Of a stretch of 64,000 nt of DNA, positions 1 to 11,129 are shown piece after piece (the first letter of the stretch is position 1; every line of letters begins with the position of its first letter). This stretch comes from Triglochin maritima (lineage: Eukaryota; Streptophyta; Magnoliopsida; Alismatales; Juncaginaceae). The stretch spans positions 21,120,501-21,184,500 of the forward strand of contig OY821787.1 in NCBI GenBank assembly GCA_963682175.1. Reading direction: 5' to 3'. The position numbers were made by a program, and so were the translations under genes. Under the pieces are notes generated by a model, which did no database searches, was not told the DNA's origin, and saw only the letters and a program-made list of their open reading frames with translations.

Positions 1-613
1 AATTAGATCATGAATGCAATTGGTCCGTAATTGATTTAATTCGTGGCTGAGATTATTTGTTAGCAAATAATGGATGGTTAGATGGAAGTTTGCATGAAAT
101 CATGGGTAAGAGGTTGCACATGAATATGTAATTTCGAGAGAACTTATAAATACAAGTTTATCTCATTACCTCAAATTAATTCATTGTTTTTCTCATGCAA
201 AAACTCTATCCATAATTCTCCACGAAATTTCCTTAATTCTTAAGATTTGTTTTAGTTTTCAGAGATCATCTTCTCAAGGAAACTAAAGAGGGGTTAGTAA
301 TTAGATTCTAAACCCTATTGGAGATTGAGAGGCTAGCTCTTCTCTCTCCAATCTCGTTTAGAGTTTGGTGAATACTCGGAGGCAATCCACCGGGCGATTC
401 AACCGTCAACGCGACTCCGGATCTTCGAGAGGTTTTAGAGAACATCTAGGTATTATCCTCTTTGCAATTGTTTGTTTTTTCTAATGCATGTTAAATAATT
501 AGGGTAAACAAATACAAGTCTATATGAAAATCGAAGAAAATATGAATACTACGATCCTATATGTTTATAAAATTTCGAAAATATATACATACTATAGGGC
601 ACGAAATCCAACA
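1..613 (+). repeat. copia 5' LTR, 3' part only
   Basis: Matches 7728-8340 base for base in length. It ends in CCAACA immediately before the primer-binding site. A TATA-like box TATAAATA lies at 145-152 and is the likely LTR promoter core. Confidence 0.93.
145..152 (+). promoter_or_regulatory. TATA-like box of copia LTR promoter
   Basis: TATAAATA, repeated at 7872-7879 in the 3' LTR. Position within a plant LTR fits the U3/R promoter. Inferred from motif and place only. Confidence 0.5.
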
Positions 614-614
614 G

Positions 615-626
615 TGGTATCAGAGC
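615..626 (+). other. Primer-binding site (initiator Met tRNA)
   Basis: TGGTATCAGAGC, one base after the LTR end, is the complement of the 3' end of plant initiator tRNA-Met, the standard minus-strand primer of many copia elements. Confidence 0.95.
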
Positions 627-2099
627 TTTCGGTTCATATTATCTTTGATTTAAATTATAAAATCAATTTAGACTACCATCTAGAATCAAAACAATTCGGT
701 TTTATGTCTTTTTCGAGTTTTTCGATGTTTTTGTTGATAAAATTCTAATAAATTCGTTTTGACGGTTTTATATGTTTTAAAACATCAGACATGATTGTTA
801 GAATTGAAATTTAGACATTTGTCTAATTTATAGAATTTTCGTTTTATCTTAAATGATTATTTTATAAAGGAATCAACAAAACCGAAAAGGACTAATGTTC
901 ATCTTTCCTTTTGGAAATTGGATGAACAGCGGTTCAAAATAATTAATTTTGAACTATGGATGCATGAAAATCATTTTAATGGATTTCAAATGATTTTTTC
1001 TAGAATTGTTTGATTTTACATGCTTGATAATCTAGATTAAATAGTTTAGATTGGACATTCGTGTATGCGTTGCTCGAGTTGTTCTTGCAGGAATTGTGAG
1101 TTTATATGTTCCAAATCAGCAACTGTGAATGTATGTAATTAATATTATACAGGGGCTTATTTGTATGTAAAAGCAAAATTCTCTCTTTCTATCTTTTAGA
1201 TAATTGCATTGCATTTGAGAGGTTTTACATAGGACTTGCACTAGTCGGTTTTTATCAAATGTTAGGAGCATGTTTATTTTCTGTAAAATCTACATCTCCA
1301 GTGCAAGAGGAGGTCGCCATTGTAGTGCATCGATCGAGGATCGAGGATCAAGGATCGAAGGGAACATATAAACTCACATGATGTGGATTGTGTGAATGGT
1401 TTAATTTCTGTTTTGGTAATCTTGCTATGCATGTGATGAATGTGTTGAATGTTAGGATGTGTATGAATGATAATATGCATGATAACCTAAAATTCTGAAT
1501 CACATGTTAATATATGAAATTGTCCAACAAAAATTAAGAGTAATTTCCTTCTTATTTCATCCACTAGCAGTCATTGATTGAGGGATACTCTACTCGCCCT
1601 TAGCGGGAGATAGCTCCCTCCATCTTTGGGAATAGTGGGAGATAAAATGGTTGTTTGTTGTTGTGCCACGATTAAATGTATGAGGTGTGTTTCACCCTAG
1701 TGAACCCCAAGTATGTTTAGTTATGAATACAATGGATAAACGTATCTCGTACCAAATTAAAATAAGTTTTCTTAACATCACCTAGAGCCCTCGCTCGGTT
1801 TTGGGAAAAAGTTTTTCTTACGAGGATAGGTCATATTCCCTCATAATTAAAACGACAAGAATCGCAAGAGTTTGAAGATGTTAATATTGCTAAAATTCAA
1901 AAAGGTTGTGATTAGAAAATGTTTTTCTTACCTTGATATTGTAATGTATTCGATAACCCTTAGCTAGTCTATGTTACAATTAATGGGATCTTGGATTGTT
2001 GCATTTATGGGTAAAAATTTTATTTGCAGCATTTACATTTGTATGTATAATAAACATAAAATTGTCATTAAAATCCTGTATGATTTATTTTGTAGAAAA
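627..2099 (+). other. Untranslated leader of copia element
   Basis: About 1.5 kb without a coding region I can support; short AUG frames here are not conserved protein. It lies between primer site and gag, where copia elements carry leader and packaging sequence. Confidence 0.7.
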
Positions 2100-3000
2100 A
2101 TGTCGAACATCCAACCTATCGTACGATCCATGATAGAAAAACACCCTTTAGCAAATGATGGCTCAAACTTCATTAGTTAGCAACTCAAACTCAACATCAT
2201 GTTAAAGTTTGAGAAATTGTCTCACATTTTGGAAGGTCCAATCCCAAAATGGAATGAGAGATTAACCGATGAAGAGAAAGAGGCTAAAGACAAGTGGGAA
2301 GACCAAGAGAACCAAGTTCACGGTCTCATGCTAGCATCCATGGGTGACTCGCTTCAAGCGAAATACTTGGATTCAAAACCCAAGAAGACCATGGAGGCTT
2401 TATCTAAGATGTTCATGGATAGTGCCCGAAAGGAGCGCTATAAGACCACCATCGCACTCACAAGGTGCCATATGGCGTAGGGAACATCAGTATCTATGCA
2501 TTTTCTCACGATGGAAGGATACCTTTAGAAGTTGGCAAAGCTCTCTTCACCAATGCCCGAGGACATTGCTGAAGATATGATTCTTGGCTCTCTAACCCCG
2601 TCCTTTAAGGACTTTGTGATGCACTATCACGTGCGTGAAAAAGGGGTGAGTCTTGAGGAGCTGCACCACGCTCTCAAAACTGCTGAAGTTGACATCGGCA
2701 AGGGTAGGGACAAGCAAGTCCTTGCCGTCCATGGGAGGAGCCAAAATATTGGTAAAGGAAAGGGCAAATCTACCAAAAGTGGTTCAATCAAGAGCAAGGG
2801 AGTAGGAGGTGCTCATAAGAGTGCCTCAAAGGGGAGATCTCAGAAATCTCCAACTCCCAATACGGAGTGCTTTCACTGCGGTGAAAAAGGACACATCCGG
2901 CCAAATTGCCACAAGTACAAGGAAGACCTTGACAACGGAGTGATTGAACGTCGACACCCCAAAAAGGCCAAAGGTATATTTGTTATTGAAATAAATTTAG
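2100..3000 (+). pseudogene. gag: copia gag (nucleocapsid), broken
   Basis: Start ATG at 2100 (MSNIQPIV). One reading frame runs on into pol but is cut by stops at 2178, 2478 and about 2527; the first stands where related proteins have Trp, fitting TGG to TAG. The N-terminal part resembles the UBN2-type copia capsid domain, followed by a Lys/Gly/Ser-rich basic stretch and one zinc knuckle at 2868-2909 (C-FH-C-GEKG-H-IRPN-C, spacing CX2CX4HX4C), which binds the RNA genome in the particle. The knuckle itself is intact. Gag and pol share one frame, as usual in plant copia polyproteins. Confidence 0.9.
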
Positions 3001-3209
3001 CCATCTCTATCCAGGATTGTGTAATTGATACAGGATCTTGTGGTCACATAGTTTCTAATGTGCAGCTACTCAAGGATAGGAAGGAACTCGTAAGGAACGA
3101 GGTAGAATTGAAGGTCGGAAATGGTGCGAACGTTTCTGCGGTTGCACAAGGCTCTGTGGTGCTTTAATTATGTTGTGGTTTAAATATATGTCTAAAGAAT
3201 GTTTATTAT
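3001..3209 (+). pseudogene. copia aspartic protease, broken
   Basis: Retropepsin-like domain in the gag frame. The catalytic D-T-G is intact at 3027-3035 within VIDTGSCGHI. It would cleave the Gag-Pol polyprotein. A TAA at 3165 ends the frame inside the domain; the same frame then continues into the integrase region without a shift, so a single substitution caused the break. Confidence 0.88.
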
Positions 3210-4511
3210 GTGCCTTCGATTAGCAAGAATATTATTGCTGTATCATGTTTGGATATGGATAATTTTAATATAAATATTTCAAATTCTTGTTTGTCTATAT
3301 CGAATAATGGTGTTTTCTATGCAAATGCGTTCATAAGGAATGGTCTCTATTTGCTTGAATTGAATAATAAACAAATCTTTAATATCAATAACAAAAGACT
3401 TAAGACCACTCACGAGAATGATACTCTCTTGTGGCATTATCGTCTTGGTCACATAAATGAAAAGCGCATCAAGAAATTGCAAGAAGCTAACTTTCTTGGT
3501 CTACTTGATTTTAAATCATTGGAGACGTGCCAACCATGTTTAATGGGAAAAATTACCAAAATGCCTTTCAAGAAGAAAGGCCAAAGGGCGAGTGGCTTGT
3601 TGGATTTGATACATTCCGATGTATGTGGTCCAATGAGTACTAGTGCACGAGATGGTTTCAGGTACTTCATTACGTTCACGGATGATTATAGTCGTTATGG
3701 CTATGTTTATCTAATGAGAAACAAAAGTGAATCCTTTGACAAGTTCAAAGAATTCAAGAATGAAGTAGAGAACCAACTCGACAAGAAAATCAAGTCTCTA
3801 CGAACGGATCGTGGAGGTGAGTACTTAAGTGCCGAATTTGACTCATACCTAAAGGAGTTTGGTATTGTACCTCAACTCACCCGTCCCGGTACACCTCAGT
3901 GGAATGGGGTATCCGAAAGGAGGAATAGGACATTGCTCGACATGGTTCGGTCAATGATGAGTCATCCGGAATTACCTCTTTACTTTTGGAGTTATGCACT
4001 ACAAACTGCGGCTTACACACTAAATAATGTTCCATCCAAATCCGTGGAGAAAAATCCTTATGAGCTATGGAGTTGTAAAACACCTAAGCTCAATTTTCTC
4101 AAGATTTTGGGTTGTGAGGCTTACGTCAACAAATTGATGTAGACCAAACTTCAACCAAAAGCGGATAAGTGCTTCTTTATTGGTTATCCTCGTGAGACAA
4201 GAGGATACTACTTTTGGTATATCACCTCCAATCGAGTGATTGTAGAGAGGGATGCCACATTTCTGGAAAAGGAATTTCTAGAAAGAGTAAAAAATAGTGG
4301 GAGTAGGGTTGTGCTTGAAGAAACTCAAGATACTCTACAAGATCATGACATGAATGATGACATTCAAGATCATGAAGGCCCAACCGAGATTCCTTTGGTT
4401 AGTGGGAGCATGAGCGAGAGACCATCACAAGAAATTGTGAGAGAATCTCAATCAACCCACCGAGTGTACGTTCAAGAGTTGATTGTGAACCCACTCCTCA
4501 AGAAATTGTGA
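3210..4511 (+). pseudogene. copia integrase, broken near C-terminus
   Basis: Zinc-binding H-H-C-C domain (WHYRLGH ... CQPC around 3430-3540) followed by the rve catalytic core. The D,D-35-E triad is present: Asp 3618-3620 (HSDVCGP), Asp 3807-3809 (RTDRGGE), Glu 3915-3917 (VSERRN). It would insert the cDNA into host DNA. A stop at 4140 interrupts the frame just after the core; downstream sequence still reads as the copia integrase C-terminal region (GYPRETRGYY). A frameshift before 4508 separates it from RT. Confidence 0.92.
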
Positions 4512-5506
4512 AAGAAGTTCGAGAGACACGAGAAGAACCAAAAGAACTAAGAAGGTCAACAAGGGAAAGGAAGAAACCCGACCTGTATCTGAGACTTCAT
4601 GAAATCATGGTACTAGATACCAATGATCCCTTGACCTTCCAAGAAGCAATGGAAAGGGAAGACTCCAAACTATGGCTTAAGGCCATGGAATCCGAAATTG
4701 AATCCATCTATGATAATCAAGTGTGGGACTTGGTTGACCTTCCTCAAGGGAAAAAGGCCATTCGAAATAAATGGGTTTTTAAGAGGACGATGGACATGGA
4801 TGGGAACTTGACAACCTACAAAGCAAGGCTTGTAGCGAAGGGTTTCACTCAAGTTCAAGGAATTGACTATGATGAAACTTTTTCACCGGTTACCATGTTC
4901 AAGTCTATTCGGATTATGCTCGCTATTGCCGCATTTCATGATTATGAAATATGGCAAATGGATGTCAAAACGGTGTTCCTTAATGGGAACTTTGAGGAGG
5001 ATGTGTACATGGTACAACCTCAAGGTTTTGAAGATCCAAAGAATAGCGAGAAGGTATGCAAGCTTCAAAGATCCATTTATGGATTGAAGCAAGCATCAAG
5101 GAGTTGGAACAAACGCTTTCACGAGGAAGTGAAGAAGCTTCACTTCATTCAAAGTAAGGAAGAACCTTGTTTATACAAGAAGGTTAGTGGGAGCCATGTT
5201 GTATTCCTAATCTTATATGTCGATGACATATTGCTCATGGGCAATCATATTCCTTTGCTTGAGCAAACGAGAAGTTCATTGAAATCTGCATTTTCAATGA
5301 AAGATATGGGTGATGCTCAATACATCTTGGGAATCAAGATATACCGAGATAGATCCCGTAGACTCATTTGCCTGAGTCAACGTACATACATTGACAAGGT
5401 CTTGGAAAGGTTCAAGACGAACAACTCCAAAAAGGGCAGTGTGCCAATGAGTATGGGTGTGCAACTCAAGAAGTCTCAACGTGCTCAATCACGTAAGGAC
5501 TTATAG
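4508..5506 (+). pseudogene. copia reverse transcriptase, broken
   Basis: RVT_2-type RT of about 330 residues. Visible landmarks: KARLVAKGFTQ at about 4817, DYDETFSPV at about 4866, WQMDVKTVFLNG (family usually has DVKTAFLNG), and the catalytic YVDD at 5216-5227. It copies element RNA into cDNA. The frame is open from 4508 (shifted relative to integrase) to a TAG at 5504; the same frame then continues into RNase H, so the stop is a point change. Confidence 0.93.
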
Positions 5507-6199
5507 TACATGAAGGATGTCCCTTATGCTTCGGCAATTGGTTTGATCATGTACACGATGACTTGCACAGGACTCGATGTCTCGTATGCTCTAAGCGTGA
5601 CAAGTCGTCACCAATCCAACGCAGGTCCTGAGCATTGGACTGCGGTCAAGAATATCCATAAGTACCTTAACCGGACTAAGGATAAGATTCTTATTTATGA
5701 AGGACAAAGGGAATTGATAGCCGAGGGTTACTGAGATGCGAGTTTCATGAGAGATCCAGATGATAGAAGGTCGCAATCAGGATACGTCTTCATTCTTAAT
5801 GGTGGAGCTGTGAGTTGGCGTAGTTGGAAGCAAAGCACTACGGCCGACTCAACCACTGCTTCCGAAGTAATGGTTGTCGCTGAAGCGAGCAAGGAAGGAG
5901 TGTGGATTAAGAAGTTCCTTGAAGAGCTTGGAGTAGTTCCCTCGAGCGAGGGACCAATAGAGCTATTTTGCGACAATAGTGCATCTATCTCGCAAATCAA
6001 GGATCCCAAATGACACCACAAAGTGAAGTACATGGATCGTAAGTACTTCGTGACGCGTGGCCTCATCGACGAAGGCAAAATAAATCTTTTATGGGTGGAC
6101 ACCAACAGCAACACAACTGATCCATTCACAAAACCCTTATCCCAAGTCAAGGGCGAAATGCATTTCGAGTCCATGGGATTGAGGAACCATGTAGATTGA
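5507..6199 (+). pseudogene. copia RNase H and pol C-terminus, broken
   Basis: Same frame as RT. Landmarks: VPYASAIG and MYTMTCT near 5520-5570, SGYVFILNGGAVSW at about 5777, ASEVMVVAEASKEGVW at about 5855, and the closing region TTDPFTKPL at about 6115. Stops at 5732 (where the family has Trp) and 6011 break the frame. The natural terminator is TGA at 6197-6199. RNase H removes the RNA template during cDNA synthesis. Confidence 0.9.
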
Positions 6200-6284
6200 C
6201 TTGATGATTGATATGTAATGGGATTTACCCTAGTTATTATTGTTTTATACATTAAGTATGTATGTGGAAGAAAACTTTAATAAC

Positions 6285-6294
6285 AAGTGGGAGA
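6285..6294 (+). other. Polypurine tract of copia element
   Basis: AAGTGGGAGA, directly before the 3' LTR. The GTGGGAGAT context is typical of plant copia elements and primes plus-strand synthesis. Confidence 0.85.
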
Positions 6295-6295
6295 T

Positions 6296-8340
6296 TGAAG
6301 GGAATGTGTTCTAAAAGTTTTACTTTTAAATGTCAATTGTTATGAATTGAATGAGAAATCATTTTGTTCCTTGTTTATGTTATTCGTCTTTTAGAAGTGT
6401 TAAGGAAGAGGCTCTTGGTCCTTATCCGTAGAGCTCTAAAAGATATTGGTTTACATAAAACAAAAGATATTCGCAATCATGGTAATTAACATGGGACATT
6501 AATAACTGAGTTAAGATTGTCGTGTTGGTCATAGATCATTGTAGCTCTACAGGTGAGTGACAACACGGGTACACAAAACAGGAAGATATTACTTTTGTAT
6601 ACTGGATAGACCTAATAAGTAAAATATTATAGAAATGTGTTTCTGTGTCGTTAATATTTTACTGTGTCCTTGGTCCTTTGATATGAGACTTATATCCGAT
6701 CGCTTAAGAATTGCTTGATTAGACTAGTGTCTTGAGCTATCGATAAGTGTAGTGTAAAGGCATTGGTTGGTTAAGTATGACTTTTGTTGGAGAAGATAGT
6801 TAGTCAAAAGATTATCATTGCCCCTCTTAATTGAGTGATGATATTAGTGGGCCCCTTGATAAAGCAAAGTTATAATGTGCACAATGTGATTTGAGTTGTC
6901 ACATATTTATAACTAGCTTAAAGAGATCAAGAAATGAATACTAATACAAAGATGACAAAATACTACTTTGTGTGTATTCTTAATATCATGAGGCAAGAGA
7001 CGGACACAAGTGGTGCACTCCATCACTAAATGGATCGGGTTTTGATTCAAGTGGAATTAAGACATCTAACTAATTGGGAGCTATAATGTGTAGCTAGATA
7101 CCGCTTGTAGCTTGTGATATTAAGTTCTTAATGTCACTGCCAACTTAGTTTAGATCCTCCCATAGGTCACACCACAAAACTGGGAAACGAGAAATGGGGA
7201 TTTTGAGTTCATAAGATGTGTCGGGTTTCATGTAGAAAATATGACACATGGGGTGAACAAGCAAAATCAAACTTATGTTGTCATTAATAACATAATTAGA
7301 ATCTAAATTAAATTCATATGTGATGTAAATATTATGGGGTGTAATGATTTATCATTACATAGGATAATATGTTACATAAGTTATGAATTTACTACTAATC
7401 TCGAAATGTCAAATTTTGAGGGGTTATACCGAAATTTGACAAGTCTGCAGTACTGTGAAAAATGGTCGACCGGTTAACAGTAAACGGTCGACCGAATGTA
7501 CACGGTCGACCGGACACGTCTCGACCGATAACAAGGAATTTTCGGCTGTTCGGAACGGTCGATCGAATCTATCGGTCGGTCGACCGAACATTGCGATGAA
7601 ATATTTTATTGTTGCGAACGGTCGACCGAATGTTGAACGGTCGACCAAAACTTGGTTCGAACGGTCGACCAAACCTCCAAACGGTCGACCGGTCCAGACA
7701 GTTTTATGCAGAATTAATTTAAGAATTAATTAGATCATGCATGGAATTGGTCCATAATTGATTTAATTCGTGGCTGAGATTATTTGTTAGCAAATAATGG
7801 ATGGTTAGATGGAAGTTTGCATGAAATCATGGGTAAGAGGTTGCACATGAATATGTAATTTCGAGAGAACTTATAAATACAAGTTTATCTCATTACCTCA
7901 AATTAATTCATTGTTTTTCTAATGCAAAAACTCTCTCTATAATTCTCCACGAAATTTCCTTAATTCTTAAGATTAGTTTTAGTTTTCAGAGATCATCTTC
8001 TCAAGGGAATGAAGGAGGGGTTAGTAATTAGATTTTAAATCCTATTGGAAATTGAGAGGCTAGCTCTTCTCTCTCTAATCTCGTATAGAGTTTGGTGAAT
8101 ACTCGGAGGCAATCCACCGGGCGACTCAACCGTCAACGCGAGTCCGGATCTTCGAGAGGTTTTAGAGAACCTCTAGGTATGATCCTCTTTGCAATTGTTT
8201 GTTTATTCTAATGCATGTTAAATAATTAGGATAAACAAATACATGTCTATATGAAAATCGAAGAAAATATGAATACTACGATCCTATATGTTTATAAAAT
8301 TTTGAAAATATATACATACTATAGGGCACGAAATCCAACA
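6296..8340 (+). repeat. copia 3' LTR (about 2.05 kb)
   Basis: Starts TGAAGGG right after the polypurine tract and ends CCAACA. The 3' terminus would pair with a TGTTGG start, so the present TGAAGG start looks mutated. TATA-like box at 7872-7879; cluster of GGTCGACC palindromes at 7464-7690. No protein is encoded; apparent small frames on both strands over the palindrome cluster are by-products of its symmetry. Confidence 0.9.
7464..7690. repeat. Cluster of GGTCGACC palindromes in copia LTR
   Basis: Eight perfect GGTCGACC octamers (starts 7464, 7486, 7504, 7578, 7620, 7639, 7663, 7683) and one degenerate GGTCGATC (7557) in 227 bp, at irregular spacing and mostly preceded by AAC. The octamer is its own reverse complement. 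It lies roughly 180-400 bp upstream of the TATA-like box, where U3 enhancers sit. Confidence 0.9.
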
Positions 8341-9270
8341 TAAAGTACATCTTTTTAGGGTATAATGAGACCTTGTCACTCTTTATTGCTTCTGATCTTG
8401 CACAAGATCAAGAGGTTGCCCTCAAAAGAGTACTCTTTGAAAACAAAGAGGCGATCGGGTGGTCCTTGAAGGATATCAAGGGAATTAGCGCTGGTATTGT
8501 TTAGCATCGGATCCACATGGAAGAGGATTCTAGGACCCGCAGGGACCCACAACGAAGATTGAATCCGGTACTGAAAGAAGTCGTCCGAAAGGAGGTTCTT
8601 AAGTGCTTGGATCATGGCATAATCAAACCTATCTTTGATAGTTCACGGGTGAGTCCTGTCCATGTGGTTCCCAAAAAGTCAGGCACGACGGTTGTGGAGA
8701 ATGAGCATAATGAGCTTATCCCGACACGCCTGCAAACTGGCTGGCGAGTTTGCGTTGATTATCGCAAGCTCAATGCGGCATCACGGAAAGATCATTTCCC
8801 GTTGCCATTCATTGATCAGATGTTGGAAAGGTTGGCCGGACATGAGTATTATTGTTTTCTTGATGGATAATCCGGTTACAACCAAATTCCCATCTCCCCT
8901 AGGATCAAGAGAAAACCACATTTACTTGTCCATTTGGCACGTTTGCCTACCGTCGCATGCCCTTTGGGTTATGTAATGCGCCGACAATGTTTCAAAGGTG
9001 AATTATAAGCATCTTCTCCGATATGGTTGAGCGTTTCCTTGAGATCTTCATGGACGACTTTTCCATATTTGGCGCTTCCTTTGATGAGTGCCTTCATCAC
9101 TTGAGCCTTGTCCTCAAGTGATGCCGTGAGAAGAACCTCGCTCTCAATTGGGAGAAATGTCACTTCATGGTGAAGCGAGGGATTGTACTTGGACATGTGG
9201 TCTCAAGTAGGGTAATTGAGGTCGATCCCGCCAAAGTGGGTCTTATTGCTAATCTCCCACGCCACGTAAT
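8341..9270 (+). pseudogene. Athila reverse transcriptase, heavily broken
   Basis: Upstream of the RT core one reads KEAIGWSLKDIKGIS, then IHMEEDSRTRRDPQRRLNP from 8511. The open part runs 8517-8870 with WRVCVDYRKLN and DHFPLPFIDQMLERLAGHEY. A stop at 8868 interrupts YCFLDG-SGYNQ, and small indels near 8900-8990 throw the frame several times. The catalytic F-M-D-D can still be read at 9047-9058. The enzyme would copy element RNA; this copy cannot. Confidence 0.9.
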
Positions 9271-9720
9271 GTGAAGGATATCCGTGCCTTTTTGGGGCAT
9301 GCTGGATTCTATGGGCGGTTCATTCGGGATTTTAACAAAATTGCTCGACCTCTCACCACCTTGTTGGCTAAGGATGCCATTTTTGAGTTCACACCGGATT
9401 GCCACCACGCCTTTTTGACCTTGAAGAAAGAGTTTACTTCAGCTCCCATTATTAAGGCATCGGTGTGGACTGGACCCTTTGAGTTAATGTGTGATGCATC
9501 TGACTTCGCTGTGGGAGCAGTGCTTGGGCAACGATTGGACAAATTGCCTCATGTGATCTACTATGCCAGTAGAACACTCAATGATGCCCAATTGAACTAC
9601 ACTGTGACCAAGAAGGAATTCTTAGTGATCATATTTGCTTTGGAGAAATACCGGTCGTACTTGATTGGTTCCAACGTGATTATCTATTCTGATCACACCG
9701 CCAACAAGCACCTCATGTAG
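9271..9720 (+). pseudogene. Athila RNase H region, shortened
   Basis: Open frame reading IRAFLGHAGFYGRFIRDFNKIARPL (RT thumb/connection), then FELMCDASDFAVGAVLGQR, VIYYASRTLNDAQLNY and TVTKKEFLVIIFALEKYRSYL, all standard gypsy RT-RNase H landmarks. It stops at 9718 shortly after YSDHTA. The stretch that normally continues toward the ADHLSR-type end of RNase H is missing, and only about 75 bp separate the stop from the integrase frame, so an internal deletion is likely. Confidence 0.85.
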
Positions 9721-9794
9721 TTGACCACCGGTCTCGTCTAGAGACGACCAACCCACATGACCAAATTATTGATGACAAATTTCCTGACGAGCAG

Positions 9795-11129
9795 TTGTTC
9801 ACGATCGAAGATAACCCTTGGTTTGCTGACATCGTGAACTACCTCGTGACTGAGCAACTTCCTGTGGGTTGGTCAAAATCTGACCAAACCAAATTTAGAT
9901 CTTATGTCAGATTCTTCCACTGGGACGACCCCTACCTATTCAAATACTGCTCTGACCAAATTTTCAGGCGGTGCATCCCAAATATCGAGTTCCAAAGTGT
10001 GCTCCATTTCTGCCACTGCAAGGCATGTGGAGGACACTTTGGAGCAAAGAAAACTGCTGCCAAGGTGCTCCAATCTGGATTCTACTGGCCCTCTCTTTTC
10101 AAGGATGCTTACGACTTTTGTAAGCAATGTGATAGGTGCCAGCGCCTTGGCAGGATTGGTCGACGTGACATGATGCCTTTGCAAAATGTCCTTGTTGTCG
10201 ACATCTTCGATGTGTGGGGCATCGACTTCATCGGTCCCTTCCCGAACTCTTTCGGGAATGTTTACATTCTGGTGGCCGTTGACTATGTGTCTAAGTGGGT
10301 TGAGGCTATACCCACAAAGACCAATAACAACAAGGTGGTCACTAAATTCTTAAGGGACATTTTTGCGCGATTTGGTACTCCTCGTACCATAATCAGCGAT
10401 AGGGGTACCCCCTTCTGTAATCGCTCCTTTGAAACGCTTATGAGGAAATATTCGATCAGCCACAAGCTTGTGACCCCATACCATCCGCAAACTAGTGTGC
10501 AGGTCGAAATCTCTAACCGTCAATTAAAGCAAATTCTTGAGAAGATTGTTAGTTCCTCGAGGAAGGATTGGTCTACTAAGTTGAATGACGCGTTGTGGGC
10601 CTTCCGCACCTCGTACAAGACCAATTTGGGTATGTCCCCATATCGGGTAGTGTACGGCAAGGCTTGCCACCTACCTGTCGAGCTTGAGCATCGTGCTTTC
10701 TGGGCGATCAAGAACCTGAATATGGATCTTGATCAAGCAGGAGTACAACGTATGCTCGACATTGTGGAATTTAAATAGCTACGCAATGATGCGTACGAGA
10801 ATGCCAAAATTCATAAGTCCCGAGCCAAGATGTTTCACGATCACATGATTATGCGAAAGGTGTTTACGGCCAGGCCGAAGGTGTTGCTCTACAATTCCCG
10901 GCTTCATCTGTTTGCAGGTAAGCTCCGCAGTCGCTGGTCCGGTCCTTTTATTGTCCAAACCGTCTATCCTCATGGAGCGGTTGACATCTTGAACCCAGGG
11001 AATGGGGACGTGTTCAAAGTTAATGGACAACGCCTCAAACCCTACTTGGAGGGGGCACCAACCGAAGTCGAGGAGGTCATGTTCCTTTATGAACCTCTCT
11101 CGTACTCAACCATTAATGCTCCTGCATGA
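9795..11129 (+). pseudogene. Athila integrase, DDE intact, one in-frame stop
   Basis: Frame of 327 codons from 9795, a TAG at 10776, then the same frame to the natural end at 11127. Zinc-binding domain with [13 protein letters not shown] ... CKQCDRCQR, catalytic core with Asp 10224-10226 (WGIDFIGPF), Asp 10398-10400 (ISDRG) and Glu 10506-10508 (QVEISNRQ). After the stop, the C-terminal domain reads [12 protein letters not shown] and [11 protein letters not shown]. The stop stands where relatives have Gln, consistent with one C-to-T change. It is the best-preserved coding region of this element. Confidence 0.93.

Larger units (their letters stand above)
1..8340 (+). mobile_element. Ty1/copia LTR retrotransposon, 5' LTR truncated by window edge
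   Basis: Order of parts is LTR, primer site, leader, gag, protease, integrase, reverse transcriptase, RNase H, polypurine tract, LTR. Integrase before RT is diagnostic of Ty1/copia. The partial 5' LTR (1-613) aligns end to end with 7728-8340 at equal length, with about two dozen mismatches counted by eye, so insertion is not recent. All open frames are interrupted, so the copy is dead. It lies inside an Athila-type pol gene, whose sequence resumes at 8341; the target-site duplication on the left is outside the window. Lineage within copia is not assigned. Confidence 0.95.

Noticed and set aside
7464..7690. CRISPR-like array
   Set aside because: Repeats are only 8 bp, palindromic, irregularly spaced, and lie inside a plant LTR.
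7424..7733. Overlapping frames on both strands in the copia LTR
   Set aside because: They arise from the GGTCGACC palindromes, which read similarly on both strands; no conserved protein features.
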